A program made the position numbers and the translations under genes. The notes beneath the pieces are model-generated. The model was not told the DNA's origin. It made no database searches and saw only the letters and a program-made list of their open reading frames with translations. A stretch of DNA of 64,000 nucleotides from an uncultured Erythrobacter sp. (GTDB lineage: Bacteria > Pseudomonadota > Alphaproteobacteria > Sphingomonadales > Sphingomonadaceae): NCBI GenBank assembly GCA_947488325.1, contig CANKYZ010000004.1, forward strand, positions 62,001 to 126,000, in the 5' to 3' direction. Shown piece after piece: positions 55,031-63,539 of this stretch (position 1 is the first letter of the stretch; every line of letters starts with the position of its first letter).

Positions 55031-55231
55031 ACGGATCAATTTGAGTGTTTAAGTAGAGGGTGTGCACCGAAAAATAAGACGGGCACACATCGCGGGTCGC
55101 AAAAAATAGCACGCAAAGGAGGTGCAACTCCAATGCGTGCAGGGGAATTGACGGCGATAACCTCATAGCCCGACGTCTAGACGCGTCGTGGCAGTCTGTG
55201 GTCATCGCCTGCTTAACTAGGTGAGGCAATT

Positions 55232-56668
55232 ATGAAGAACTACGTATATCTGGCCGCTTCGACATTAGCGCTTGCAGCGGCAGCTCCTGCGCTCGCTCAA
55301 AGCAATGAAAGTACCGTCACCCAGTCAGGCACAGACGGAGCGGTAACTGTTACACAAGTCGCCGAGGGCAACGTTTCGGATGTTGATCAGTCGGGCACAA
55401 ATGGCGTTGTGGCCGTCACTCAGAATGGCCCAGTCGGCTTTAATGACTCGATTGTTGTTCAAAGCGCGAACGACAGTACGGTTTCTGTAACGCAAGACGG
55501 ATTTGACTTGCTGTCACCAGATCTCCCAACCAACACCAGCGACATTAATCAAGCGGGCGACACTCAGAGCGTTATTTCGAACCAAGTCGGTGACGCCAAT
55601 GATTCTGCGGTAACGCAGAGCGGTCTCGATCAGACTGTGACTTTGGTCCAGAACGGCCTTGGTAATTCATCGACAGTCAGCCAATCGGACGAAGACAACG
55701 ACGCTAATGTATTCCAGAATGGCGATAACAACTCGTCGATCATCGCGCAATCTGACGAAGATGGAACGATTGATCTCGACCAGATTGGTGAGGGTCATGC
55801 CAGCACGATCACGCAGGCTGATGACAACAACACCAATGCCGTTGTGCTTCAGACCAATGCCGACAACACATCGACAGTAACGCAGCGCGCGTCGAACAGC
55901 GACGCTTTCATCACCCAGTCGGGTGTTGGGAATACGTCAAACCTTCTCCAAGGTAACGTCTCTGACAATCAAGAAGCCACGATCACGCAAAGCGGTGACG
56001 GTAACATGTCTGATGTCCAGCAGGGTTTTAATGGCGTAGGTCCATTGGACGACGACAATGAAGTGTTTGTCGACCAGCAGGGCAATCTCAACATTGCTGC
56101 TGCTGTCCAAATCAATGAACGCAACCTCGTCAATATCTTGCAGACCGGCAACGAAAACGAAGCACGGGTTGAAGCCCAAGGCGTCGGGCTCAGTGGGACA
56201 GGCAATGAGGACAACACCGCGAACATCACTCAGGGCGGCGATAACAACTTCGCTTCTGTGAATCAGCCCGGTGAGAACAACGTTTACACGGTTGTGCAGT
56301 CAGGCAGTGGAAACACCTCGACCGGTGACCAGAGCGCGCGAAGCCTTGGCGGAATGGCGTTCATCACTCAAATTGGCGATGGCAACATGTCTGATGTCAT
56401 TCAAGTCGGCGCTGGCGATGGCGAGTTGAGCAACACCGCCACTGTTACTCAAACGGGCGACGATGGCATTTCAGCTGTGTCGCAAACAGGTGATCAGAAC
56501 TCCGCGACGCTTAGCCAACTGCTTGGCAGTTCGGGTGCCGATTCATCCATCACTCAGGACGGCACATTGAACGCTGCCTCTGTCACGCAAGGCGGAATTG
56601 GCGATGGATCGACTGTTTCGCAAATCGGCACGAGCAATTCCATCACGGTGACCCAGAATACACCGTGA
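55232..56668 (+). CDS. Curlin-repeat amyloid protein 1
   Basis: This 478-residue protein has a signal peptide (ALAQ, about residue 23). The rest is built of degenerate curlin repeats of the type SxVTQxGxxNxxxVxQ, roughly 20 copies, rich in Gln, Asn, Gly, Ser and Thr. It is about three times longer than E. coli CsgA. The end reads ITVTQNTP. AGGTGAGG precedes the ATG. It is a candidate major fibril subunit exported by CsgG. Confidence 0.85.
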   Translation: MKNYVYLAASTLALAAAAPALAQSNESTVTQSGTDGAVTVTQVAEGNVSDVDQSGTNGVVAVTQNGPVGFNDSIVVQSANDSTVSVTQDGFDLLSPDLPTNTSDINQAGDTQSVISNQVGDANDSAVTQSGLDQTVTLVQNGLGNSSTVSQSDEDNDANVFQNGDNNSSIIAQSDEDGTIDLDQIGEGHASTITQADDNNTNAVVLQTNADNTSTVTQRASNSDAFITQSGVGNTSNLLQGNVSDNQEATITQSGDGNMSDVQQGFNGVGPLDDDNEVFVDQQGNLNIAAAVQINERNLVNILQTGNENEARVEAQGVGLSGTGNEDNTANITQGGDNNFASVNQPGENNVYTVVQSGSGNTSTGDQSARSLGGMAFITQIGDGNMSDVIQVGAGDGELSNTATVTQTGDDGISAVSQTGDQNSATLSQLLGSSGADSSITQDGTLNAASVTQGGIGDGSTVSQIGTSNSITVTQNTP

Positions 56669-56767
56669 TGACCAGTTAATGCAGGCCGCGTGTCTGCAAC
56701 AACGAAAATGGAGCGAAGCACGCTCTCGCAAAATTGAAATTGAACTAAACTAAAGAGGAACAAGACC

Positions 56768-57814
56768 ATGAAAAAGATGATCCTTACAGGAGCTTCACTG
56801 CTGGCTCTCACAATGGCTGGCCCAGCTTTTGCGCAAAGCACATCGACCGTCACGCAAGACGGCAATGGCAATGATGCCGGCGTCGTTCAGGAAAACTCGA
56901 ACGTTTCTGATATTAATCAGGTTGGTGACAACAATGTTGCAGATGTTGAGCAAACAAGCACTGGCACAACCGGCAATGAAGTCGATATTGATCAGACCGC
57001 GACGGGTTCGAACACTGCCAACGCTCTTCAGACTGCGGGCGCGACCGGCTCATTCATCGACATCTTGCAGGACGGCACTTCTGACGGCAACACCGCCAAT
57101 GCTTCCCAAGCTTCAGCCATTGGCAGTTCATCCGAGATCACCCAAACTGACACGACCGGCAGTTTCGCCGAAACCGCACAGGGCGGCGGCGGCGGCATCA
57201 ACAATGGCGCCGTGATCATTCAAGGCGATACATCCGCTGTTGGCGGGACATTGTCTGGGGCTTTCAATGCAAACTCGATCATCCGACAGGAAGGTGATGA
57301 CAATTTCGCTCTCTCCGTGCAAGGCGGTGGGGATCAAACGTCATTAATCGATCAGTTCGGCCCTAGCAGCGGCAATTTTGCGCAAGTGGCTCAAGGCGCG
57401 TTTAGCGACGGCAGCAGCAATGCGTTTGTCCAACAGCTTGGCGATAACGGCGTTGTTGACGTGTCGCAGAATAGCAGTCTGAATGACGCTTTCGTCCTTC
57501 AGCTGAGCGGCGATGGCAACCAAGCGGTTGTCGATCAGGGCTTATTTGCTGGCGGTGACACCAATGCCGCATCCATCCTGCAGGACGGTGATGGCAACTT
57601 CAGTGAGATTGAGCAGAACGCTTTGACAGCTGGCGGCACCAACCTCGCCAATAATGAGCAGACCGGAAACGGCAACATCAGCTTCATCACGCAGGAAGAC
57701 AGCGGCAACATGGCTGACGTCGTTCAGAATGGCGACGGTCACACATCGACTGTGAATCAGAGCGGAACCGGCAACGTCGCAAACGTTGCTCAGGGCACAC
57801 CGCCTGCACCATAA
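56768..57814 (+). CDS. Curlin-repeat amyloid protein 2
   Basis: This 348-residue protein has a signal peptide (AFAQ, about residue 23) and about 15 curlin-like repeats (STVTQDGNGNDAGVVQ, NMADVVQNGDGHTSTVNQSG). It ends in QGTPPAP, a tail shared exactly with the next gene. A block IIQGDTSAVGGT...NANS...QEGDDN also recurs in the next protein, indicating paralogy. AAAGAGGAACAAG supplies the ribosome-binding site. Confidence 0.85.
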   Translation: MKKMILTGASLLALTMAGPAFAQSTSTVTQDGNGNDAGVVQENSNVSDINQVGDNNVADVEQTSTGTTGNEVDIDQTATGSNTANALQTAGATGSFIDILQDGTSDGNTANASQASAIGSSSEITQTDTTGSFAETAQGGGGGINNGAVIIQGDTSAVGGTLSGAFNANSIIRQEGDDNFALSVQGGGDQTSLIDQFGPSSGNFAQVAQGAFSDGSSNAFVQQLGDNGVVDVSQNSSLNDAFVLQLSGDGNQAVVDQGLFAGGDTNAASILQDGDGNFSEIEQNALTAGGTNLANNEQTGNGNISFITQEDSGNMADVVQNGDGHTSTVNQSGTGNVANVAQGTPPAP

Positions 57815-57829
57815 AGCGAATATGAATAG

Positions 57830-57858
57830 TGCCGGGCGGGCGGGGGGTCCGTCCGGCA
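57830..57858 (+). terminator. Hairpin between curlin genes 2 and 3
   Basis: A 10-bp GC-rich stem (57830-57839 with 57849-57858, one G-U pair) lies 16 bases after the stop. Only three T residues follow, so it may be a weak terminator or an mRNA-stabilising element that sets subunit ratios. Confidence 0.5.
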
Positions 57859-57929
57859 TTTCCCAATTAGGGCCAATCCCCCGTAAGAAATGAATGGCCT
57901 AAGGGCAAAAGACTAGAAGGGTAGAGAAT

Positions 57930-59636
57930 ATGAAAAAGACCATTTTTGCAGGCGCATCAATATTGGCGATGGCAGCAGCAGCGCCGGTTTTCGGTCAAGC
58001 AACCGTTCCCGCTGATTGTGTAAGCACGACTGGCAATTGCAGTGTTCTGGACCAAAACGGTGATACGCTCTCAGTCGATGTCAATCAGACTGGTACGGGC
58101 AATGTTTCCGATGTCGATCAAGATGGCTCTACCCTTACGGCGATTGTTGACCAAGGCGTTGATGACAATATTTCGAATATCGCCCAGGATGCCTCTGGAG
58201 CAGGAGCACAGGGCTTTACCGCTACTGTGACGCAAACTGGCGGTGGCGACTCGATCGTAAATCAGACCGGAGCCGGTGCGAACAACACGGGTCTTGTGGC
58301 AGTTGTAAACCAGGCCGGCGACAGCGCATCGGACATTGCGCAGGTTTTGAACAATGATGATGCAGACAATGCAACGGCAACCGTTAATCAGACGGGCGAC
58401 GGTCACTCATCACTCATCACGCAAATGGATGTCGGAGTGGGCTCCAATGACGGTGATCTAACCGCAACTGTCACGCAAAGCGGTGCAGACAACAATTCAG
58501 ACGTGAGTCAGTCGAACCGCCAACAAAACGCAATTGTCCTTCAAACAGGCACCGGCAGCACTTCGACCGTCATGCAGGAAGGCCGTCAGCAGACAGCCAA
58601 TGTCATGCAAACGGGCGATGACGGCATCTCGGAGGTCTTCCAAGAAGGCCGCAGCAACCTTGCGACGCTCAATCAGTCAGGCACAGAAAATGACTCGTTC
58701 ATAAGTCAGGATGATTCGGGCGGCACTGGTCAGACCGCGACCGTCACCCAAACCGGCTCGTCCAACGGCTCCTCCATTTTCCAAGATGGCCGCAATGCTG
58801 GTGCCAATGACGGCAACAATTTCGCCACTGTAACGCAAGACGGTACAAACGGCCTTGCATCGGTTGAGCAGATTGATCAGGCGCGCGGCGATACTGCTAC
58901 GATTTCGCAAAGCGGGCTGACCAATCTCGCCGAAGCAGCCATTGTCCAAACTGGCGATGCCGTAGACGGCGCGCCTGACACTGCGAATGTCGCAACTATC
59001 ACACAAAGCGGCGGCAGCGGCAGTTTCTCCGCTATCATTCAGGGCGACACCACCACTTTTGGCGGTGACATTGTGGGTGCATCGAATGCCAGCGCAACAT
59101 CAGAGCAAGATGGTGACGATCTTGAATCATTGATCCTTCAAGGCGGCGACGCGCAAATCGCCTTTGTCAGCCAAATTAGCAGCGGTAATCAAAGCACCAT
59201 TGCTCAGGGCGACTTTGGCGGTGACGGCGGCGATGCCAATGTGATGCAGACGGGCACGAACGGCATCTCAGTGGTGTTCCAGAACAGCGATGGCAGTGAT
59301 GCCGATGTTGTTCAGGGCGGTGGAGATGGCAATAGCAGCTCCATCGACCAAGGCTTTGTCGGCGGTGCCGGTGTTGGCGCCGATGGCAACATTGCAGATG
59401 TAAGCCAGAACGGCTCCAACAATGAGAGCGGCATCTTCCAGAATGCTGTTGATATCGGCGGTGATAACATCGCCAACGTTCTTCAAGATGGGACAGGCAA
59501 TATCAGTCTGATCGATCAAGAAGGTTCGATAAATCAAGCCAATGTCTCTCAATTCGATGGCAGCACATCGAACGTGTTCCAAGACGGTTCTGGGAACAAC
59601 ACCTCCGTAACGCAGGGCACGCCGCCAGCGCCTTAA
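57930..59636 (+). CDS. Curlin-repeat amyloid protein 3, with N-terminal cysteine pair
   Basis: This 568-residue protein is the longest curlin-repeat member. After a signal peptide (VFGQ, about residue 22) come two cysteines (PADCVSTTGNCSVLDQNG), then about 25 repeats such as ATVTQSGADNNSDVSQ. It ends NTSVTQGTPPAP, as in the preceding gene, and shares its IIQGDT...FGGDIVGASNAS block. GAAGGGTAGAG precedes the ATG. Tandem duplication with gene 2 is likely. Confidence 0.85.
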   Translation: MKKTIFAGASILAMAAAAPVFGQATVPADCVSTTGNCSVLDQNGDTLSVDVNQTGTGNVSDVDQDGSTLTAIVDQGVDDNISNIAQDASGAGAQGFTATVTQTGGGDSIVNQTGAGANNTGLVAVVNQAGDSASDIAQVLNNDDADNATATVNQTGDGHSSLITQMDVGVGSNDGDLTATVTQSGADNNSDVSQSNRQQNAIVLQTGTGSTSTVMQEGRQQTANVMQTGDDGISEVFQEGRSNLATLNQSGTENDSFISQDDSGGTGQTATVTQTGSSNGSSIFQDGRNAGANDGNNFATVTQDGTNGLASVEQIDQARGDTATISQSGLTNLAEAAIVQTGDAVDGAPDTANVATITQSGGSGSFSAIIQGDTTTFGGDIVGASNASATSEQDGDDLESLILQGGDAQIAFVSQISSGNQSTIAQGDFGGDGGDANVMQTGTNGISVVFQNSDGSDADVVQGGGDGNSSSIDQGFVGGAGVGADGNIADVSQNGSNNESGIFQNAVDIGGDNIANVLQDGTGNISLIDQEGSINQANVSQFDGSTSNVFQDGSGNNTSVTQGTPPAP

Positions 59637-59659
59637 TTGGCAACCGACGAACACTGCCA

Positions 59660-59691
59660 GGGCGGAGCGTGCCAGATGGCTCGCTTCGCCC
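59660..59691 (+). terminator. Hairpin between curlin genes 3 and 4
   Basis: A 10-bp stem with one mismatch pairs 59660-59669 (GGGCGGAGCG) with 59682-59691 (CGCTTCGCCC). TTTT follows five bases later. It may act as a partial terminator before the last curlin gene. Confidence 0.5.
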
Positions 59692-59715
59692 ACCATTTTG
59701 GAGTATAGAGCGAGT

Positions 59716-60390
59716 ATGCAAGTGATGACCCTTCGCCTGATCAAGTTCGTGCGCACATTGGCGGCTTCCGCTTTGGCAGTGGCTACGTTCGCCGCGCCAC
59801 TTTCAGCTCAGGGAACCTTCGCTCCAATTGATACGCCAGCGACCGGATCAGAAAACGCCTTTGTCGAGCAGATTGGGACTGGTAACCAGGTTGATTTGGT
59901 TCAAACGACCGATGGACAGACCGCCGAAGTACGGCAGGATGGCTCAGACAATTCTGCTGATCTCAATCAGGCTGAAGGCGGCGTACATATCGCGCTTGTC
60001 GATCAATCTGGCACTGACAATACTGCGGGCATCGCTCAACGAGGTGAAGGTCAAACGATCGCGATCCTCACCCAGGATGGCATCAGCAATTCAGCGCTAC
60101 TCTTTCAACGTGATAACGGAGCGATAGGTTCGGCTGCGGAAGTCGTGCAGACAGGGACAGGAAATACGCTGACGCTGGTTCAGGATGGATCAGACAACCA
60201 GGCGCGTCTTATCCAAAATGGTGACGCCAATGAGATGACAGCAACTCAGCTCGATTCTGGTAACCGGCTTGAATGGGTTCAGGATGGCACTGGCCTTGCC
60301 GATCTTCGGATTACTCAAACCGGCGGTGCGGCGATGCAGATCACGCAAACCAACCCAGGCACCATTCCCAATACAGGCGGTTCCAACTGA
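59716..60390 (+). CDS. Curlin-repeat protein 4 (CsgB-like minor subunit candidate)
   Basis: This 224-residue protein has a signal peptide (PLSAQ, about residue 30) and some eight curlin repeats (NAFVEQIGTGNQVDLVQ, NTLTLVQDGSDNQARLIQNG). It is the smallest of the four and nearest in size to CsgA/CsgB. It ends NPGTIPNTGGSN without the QGTPPAP tail. It may nucleate fibrils; that is inference. ATG at 59716 chosen over a TTG upstream. Confidence 0.78.
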   Translation: MQVMTLRLIKFVRTLAASALAVATFAAPLSAQGTFAPIDTPATGSENAFVEQIGTGNQVDLVQTTDGQTAEVRQDGSDNSADLNQAEGGVHIALVDQSGTDNTAGIAQRGEGQTIAILTQDGISNSALLFQRDNGAIGSAAEVVQTGTGNTLTLVQDGSDNQARLIQNGDANEMTATQLDSGNRLEWVQDGTGLADLRITQTGGAAMQITQTNPGTIPNTGGSN

Positions 60391-61193
60391 CTGCCGCGCT
60401 GCGCCTGATCGCTGGCCGGACAGCTGTGGCGAACTTGATGATCGCAGTGCCAGCTGGCGCGCTGGCTCAGGAAAACCAGTATGATGTGCCCCGCGATGAA
60501 TCGGTATTTGTCGTTCAGGCCCCCCCGATTGAGGCTGACGCGCGGATAACTGCGCCAGAGGCACCCGTTACTCCGCCGCGCGCAGATGCATCCTCCAAAG
60601 TGTATTTCCCAGACACAATCACCCCGGAAAGCGTTGCGATCGCGCGCGCGCGCAGCGCGCAGCAGGAACAGCTCCCACGCGAACAGCAAGCTACCGATAG
60701 CGTCACGCAAGTTTCTCACGACGGCCAAGGCCGGCAAGATTTGGATCAGGTTTCTGTAGGCAGTTCAAGCAGCGCGCTTGCGCAGCTATCTGACGTCGAG
60801 CGCCAAGTTTTGATCGAGGCCGTTGAAGGCACCGATATTTGCGATCGAAGCACTGACATTCCCGCTCTCCAAGAATTGTGTGCGACTCGCTTGGAAACTC
60901 GTTCAGCAGAATTTGCGCAGAATTCCGACCGTGGGTTGGCAGAAGACAGTCTGTTGGGTGGCGGTCTAGACAGTTCCCGGCTTGCGACGCTTGAGGCGGC
61001 AATTTCTCGGTTGGCAGGCAATGCAGCCAATTCCAACGATTTTTCAAACCAAGCGATCGCATCAGTTGCGCTTGGCAATACGACGCTAAGTGACGCGCAG
61101 GCAACCTCAGCCGAAAGCGATAATGCCAGTGAATTGTCGCAAGAGACACAAGCGGTTGTTGCCGCGATAATTCAGCAACTTGGTGGAAACTAG
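60387..61193 (+). CDS. Unknown secreted protein of the curli locus, probable CTG start
   Basis: This protein of about 268 residues lies between curlin 4 and csgH. From CTG at 60387 it would have a good signal peptide (TAALRLIAGRTAVANLMIAVPAGALAQ). CTG overlaps the upstream stop (CTGA), with AGGCGG six bases before it. The standard starts inside (GTG 60426, ATG 60438) would truncate the signal. The mature part is Pro/Ala-rich, then polar, with two cysteines (DICDRS, QELCAT). I recognise no domain. Confidence 0.6.
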   Translation: MTAALRLIAGRTAVANLMIAVPAGALAQENQYDVPRDESVFVVQAPPIEADARITAPEAPVTPPRADASSKVYFPDTITPESVAIARARSAQQEQLPREQQATDSVTQVSHDGQGRQDLDQVSVGSSSSALAQLSDVERQVLIEAVEGTDICDRSTDIPALQELCATRLETRSAEFAQNSDRGLAEDSLLGGGLDSSRLATLEAAISRLAGNAANSNDFSNQAIASVALGNTTLSDAQATSAESDNASELSQETQAVVAAIIQQLGGN

Positions 61194-61199
61194 GAACAA

Positions 61200-61580
61200 A
61201 TGACTATGCGCAATCTCCTGAAGCGACTCGCATTCATCACACCCGCTTTTGCCATCGCAATGGGCGGAGCGTCTGGGGCAGCTGGAGCGAGTGGCGGCGA
61301 AGAATCTGGGCGTGCATTGTCGCTCAACGTCTCGGAAAATGGCGACAAGGTTGAGATTGAGCTGATCGCAAACTCACGAATTGCTCAGCAAGTCGAATAT
61401 TCGGTTGAACTTGTCGGTAACTCGAATGCCCACCATCACGGGAACACCAGCATCCCAGCGGGCAATCGGCAGGTCCTCTCCCGGCTCATCACTAATGTTA
61501 GCGACACATGGTGTGCAACGGTTGAAGTTACTGAAGGAAGCGGTGCGCACTACACTCTAACAGCGGGCGATTGCTCGTAA
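61200..61580 (+). CDS. csgH: Curli assembly chaperone CsgH
   Basis: This 126-residue secreted protein has an N-terminal signal and a single beta-sandwich-like domain with SLNVSENGDKVEIELIANS, VEYSVELVGNSNAHHHGNTSIPAG, and two cysteines (DTWCATVEV, AGDCS) that may pair. This fits CsgH, the alphaproteobacterial counterpart of CsgC, which blocks premature amyloid formation in the periplasm. It starts six bases after the preceding gene. Confidence 0.82.
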   Translation: MTMRNLLKRLAFITPAFAIAMGGASGAAGASGGEESGRALSLNVSENGDKVEIELIANSRIAQQVEYSVELVGNSNAHHHGNTSIPAGNRQVLSRLITNVSDTWCATVEVTEGSGAHYTLTAGDCS

Positions 61581-61724
61581 AAATTATCCCGAATCAGAGC
61601 CGTTTGCGGGTCTGTTTTCCACGTTGCGCACAATTATTTTCCTGATCACCGCACACGCGATTGACGCGCCATTTCGCATCCGCAACACAGAATACGCCTG
61701 CTAGGAGTGATTCTGGCGTCTTTC

Positions 61725-61924
61725 GCGGGAGAGATTGGCCTGGCCTTAAAAGCCAGGTTCGGCGCCGAAGGAGCAACCGCCCCGGAAACTCTCAGGCAAA
61801 TGGACCGCAAATAGGCATAGGTACTCTGGAAAGCGTGATCGCGTGTTTGTGCGATTGCCACCGAAGGGGAAAGCTGCACGTCGCAATTGACGCTTGGCTA
61901 AGCTCTCAGGTTTACCCGACAGAG
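61725..61924 (+). ncRNA. Tandem glycine riboswitch
   Basis: Two glycine aptamers lie in series. Aptamer I (61725-61808) contains GCGGGAGAG, CGCCGAAGGAGCAA and GAAACTCTCAGGCAAA...GGACCGC. Aptamer II (61824-61924) contains CTCTGGAAAG, CACCGAAGGGGAAAGC and GCTCTCAGG...CGACAGAG. It sits 58 bases before gcvT and should turn on the glycine cleavage genes when glycine is abundant. The expression platform is probably the hairpin region near 61934-61956. Confidence 0.93.
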
Positions 61925-61982
61925 GGGGCAGGAACGACGCTTCATTTCGGAGCGTTGCAATGCCTGTTCGGGGATCAAGAAT

Positions 61983-63116
61983 TTGAGCGAAGAACCACTT
62001 GTTGAAGAGATAGCGCTGGATCCGCTGCCGCTTGATGCATGGCACCGGGAAAACGGCGCACGCATGGTGCCCTTTGCCGGGTATGAAATGCCGATCCAAT
62101 ATGCCGGCGAACACGGCGGGATTGTCGCTGAACACAATTGGACACGAGAAAGTGCCAGTCTGTTCGATGTTTCCCATATGGGACAACTCGGTGTGAGCGG
62201 TGATCAGGCGGGAGAAGCGCTTGAGGCCCTGCTGCCCGGCGGCATCACTTCGTTGAAAGAGGGGCGAATGCGTTATTCGTTGTTGCTCAATGAAGAGGGC
62301 GGCATTCTGGATGATTTGATGGTGACCAATACCGGTCAGCAATATGGTCTGGTTGTAAATGGCGCATGCAAGTGGGACGATATTGCTCATCTGCGCGAAC
62401 ACCTTCCTGATGCAGTGACGCTCACCCATTACGCCGACAATGCGCTGTTGGCTTTACAGGGGCCGAAAGCGGCAGACGTATTGGGCGCGCTGGTGCCAGT
62501 TGCGAGTGAGCTGACTTTCATGAAGGCCTGCTTTGCCGATTGGGAAGGCGTCCCGCTCTGGATTTCGCGCGCTGGCTATACTGGTGAAGACGGTTTTGAG
62601 ATCGCAGTGCCCGGAAAGCATGCTGAAAAGCTTGCTAATGCGTTGACCGAGGATGACCGAGTGAACCCGGCTGGATTGGGCGCTCGTGACAGTTTGCGTC
62701 TCGAAGCTGGTCTGCCGCTATACGGGCACGATATGACCGATGGGACCGATCCGGTTAGCGCCGATCTCACTTTTGCTCTGACTAAGAAACGCCGCGAATC
62801 CGGCGGTTGGATGGGCCATGAACCTGTCGCCGCGATCCTCGCCAATGGCCCTAAGCAACGCCGCGTTGGCTTGTTGCTGGATGGGCGGATGCCCGCGCGC
62901 GAAGGCGCCGGTGTCTATGCCGGCGACACCAAAGTCGGCACTGTGACCAGCGGCGGTTTTTCGCCCACACTCGGCCAACCGATCGCCATGGCCTATGTCG
63001 ATATCACACACACAGCAGATGGGACCGCGCTTGAATGTGAGGTTCGAAATAAGCGTCTGTCTGCCACCGTTTCACCCATGCCTTTTGTCCCGCATCGCTA
63101 CTTTCGAGGGAGCTAA
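61983..63116 (+). CDS. gcvT: Glycine cleavage system T protein (aminomethyltransferase)
   Basis: This 377-residue folate enzyme has [56 protein letters not shown] and [20 protein letters not shown], all GcvT hallmarks. It releases ammonia and methylene-THF from the H-protein-bound intermediate. No ATG fits the family N-terminus, so TTG at 61983 is the likely start. It is the first gene after the riboswitch. Confidence 0.95.
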   Translation: MSEEPLVEEIALDPLPLDAWHRENGARMVPFAGYEMPIQYAGEHGGIVAEHNWTRESASLFDVSHMGQLGVSGDQAGEALEALLPGGITSLKEGRMRYSLLLNEEGGILDDLMVTNTGQQYGLVVNGACKWDDIAHLREHLPDAVTLTHYADNALLALQGPKAADVLGALVPVASELTFMKACFADWEGVPLWISRAGYTGEDGFEIAVPGKHAEKLANALTEDDRVNPAGLGARDSLRLEAGLPLYGHDMTDGTDPVSADLTFALTKKRRESGGWMGHEPVAAILANGPKQRRVGLLLDGRMPAREGAGVYAGDTKVGTVTSGGFSPTLGQPIAMAYVDITHTADGTALECEVRNKRLSATVSPMPFVPHRYFRGS

Positions 63117-63120
63117 ACTT

Positions 63121-63492
63121 ATGCCGCGTTACTTTACTGATGAACATGAATGGATCGACGTCGAAGGCGAGACCGCCACAGTCGGGATCACCGATTACGC
63201 GCAGGAGCAGCTGGGCGATATCGTCTTTGTTGAACTGCCTGATGTCGGCGCGATACTCGACAAAGGCGGCGATGCAGCTGTTGTCGAAAGCGTCAAAGCA
63301 GCAAGTGATGTCTATTCCCCAATCACTGGCGAAGTGACCGAAGCGAACAGTGCACTCGAAGACGAACCCGCTTTGGTCAACTCCTCAGCCGATGAAGAAG
63401 GCTGGTTCTTCCGCATGACCCTTTCAGACCGCGACGAGCTCGAAGGGCTGATGGACGACAAAGCCTACAAAGCGTTCGTCGATAATCTTTGA
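63121..63492 (+). CDS. gcvH: Glycine cleavage system H protein
   Basis: This 123-residue lipoyl carrier has [13 protein letters not shown] and the lipoylation motif [19 protein letters not shown], with the lysine in ESVKA. ATG at 63121 has GAGGGAG upstream and follows gcvT by four bases. It shuttles the aminomethyl group between P and T proteins. Confidence 0.97.
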   Translation: MPRYFTDEHEWIDVEGETATVGITDYAQEQLGDIVFVELPDVGAILDKGGDAAVVESVKAASDVYSPITGEVTEANSALEDEPALVNSSADEEGWFFRMTLSDRDELEGLMDDKAYKAFVDNL

Positions 63493-63539
63493 TCTTGGCT
63501 GAGCCTCCGTTTTGGCGGGGAGCAAGAAAGACCTGAACT

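Noticed and set aside
55031-55231. Hairpin-like GTGTGC...GCACAC in the csgG-curlin gap taken as a terminator
   Set aside because: The stem is short with a mismatch, and no T-tract follows. Not strong enough to annotate.
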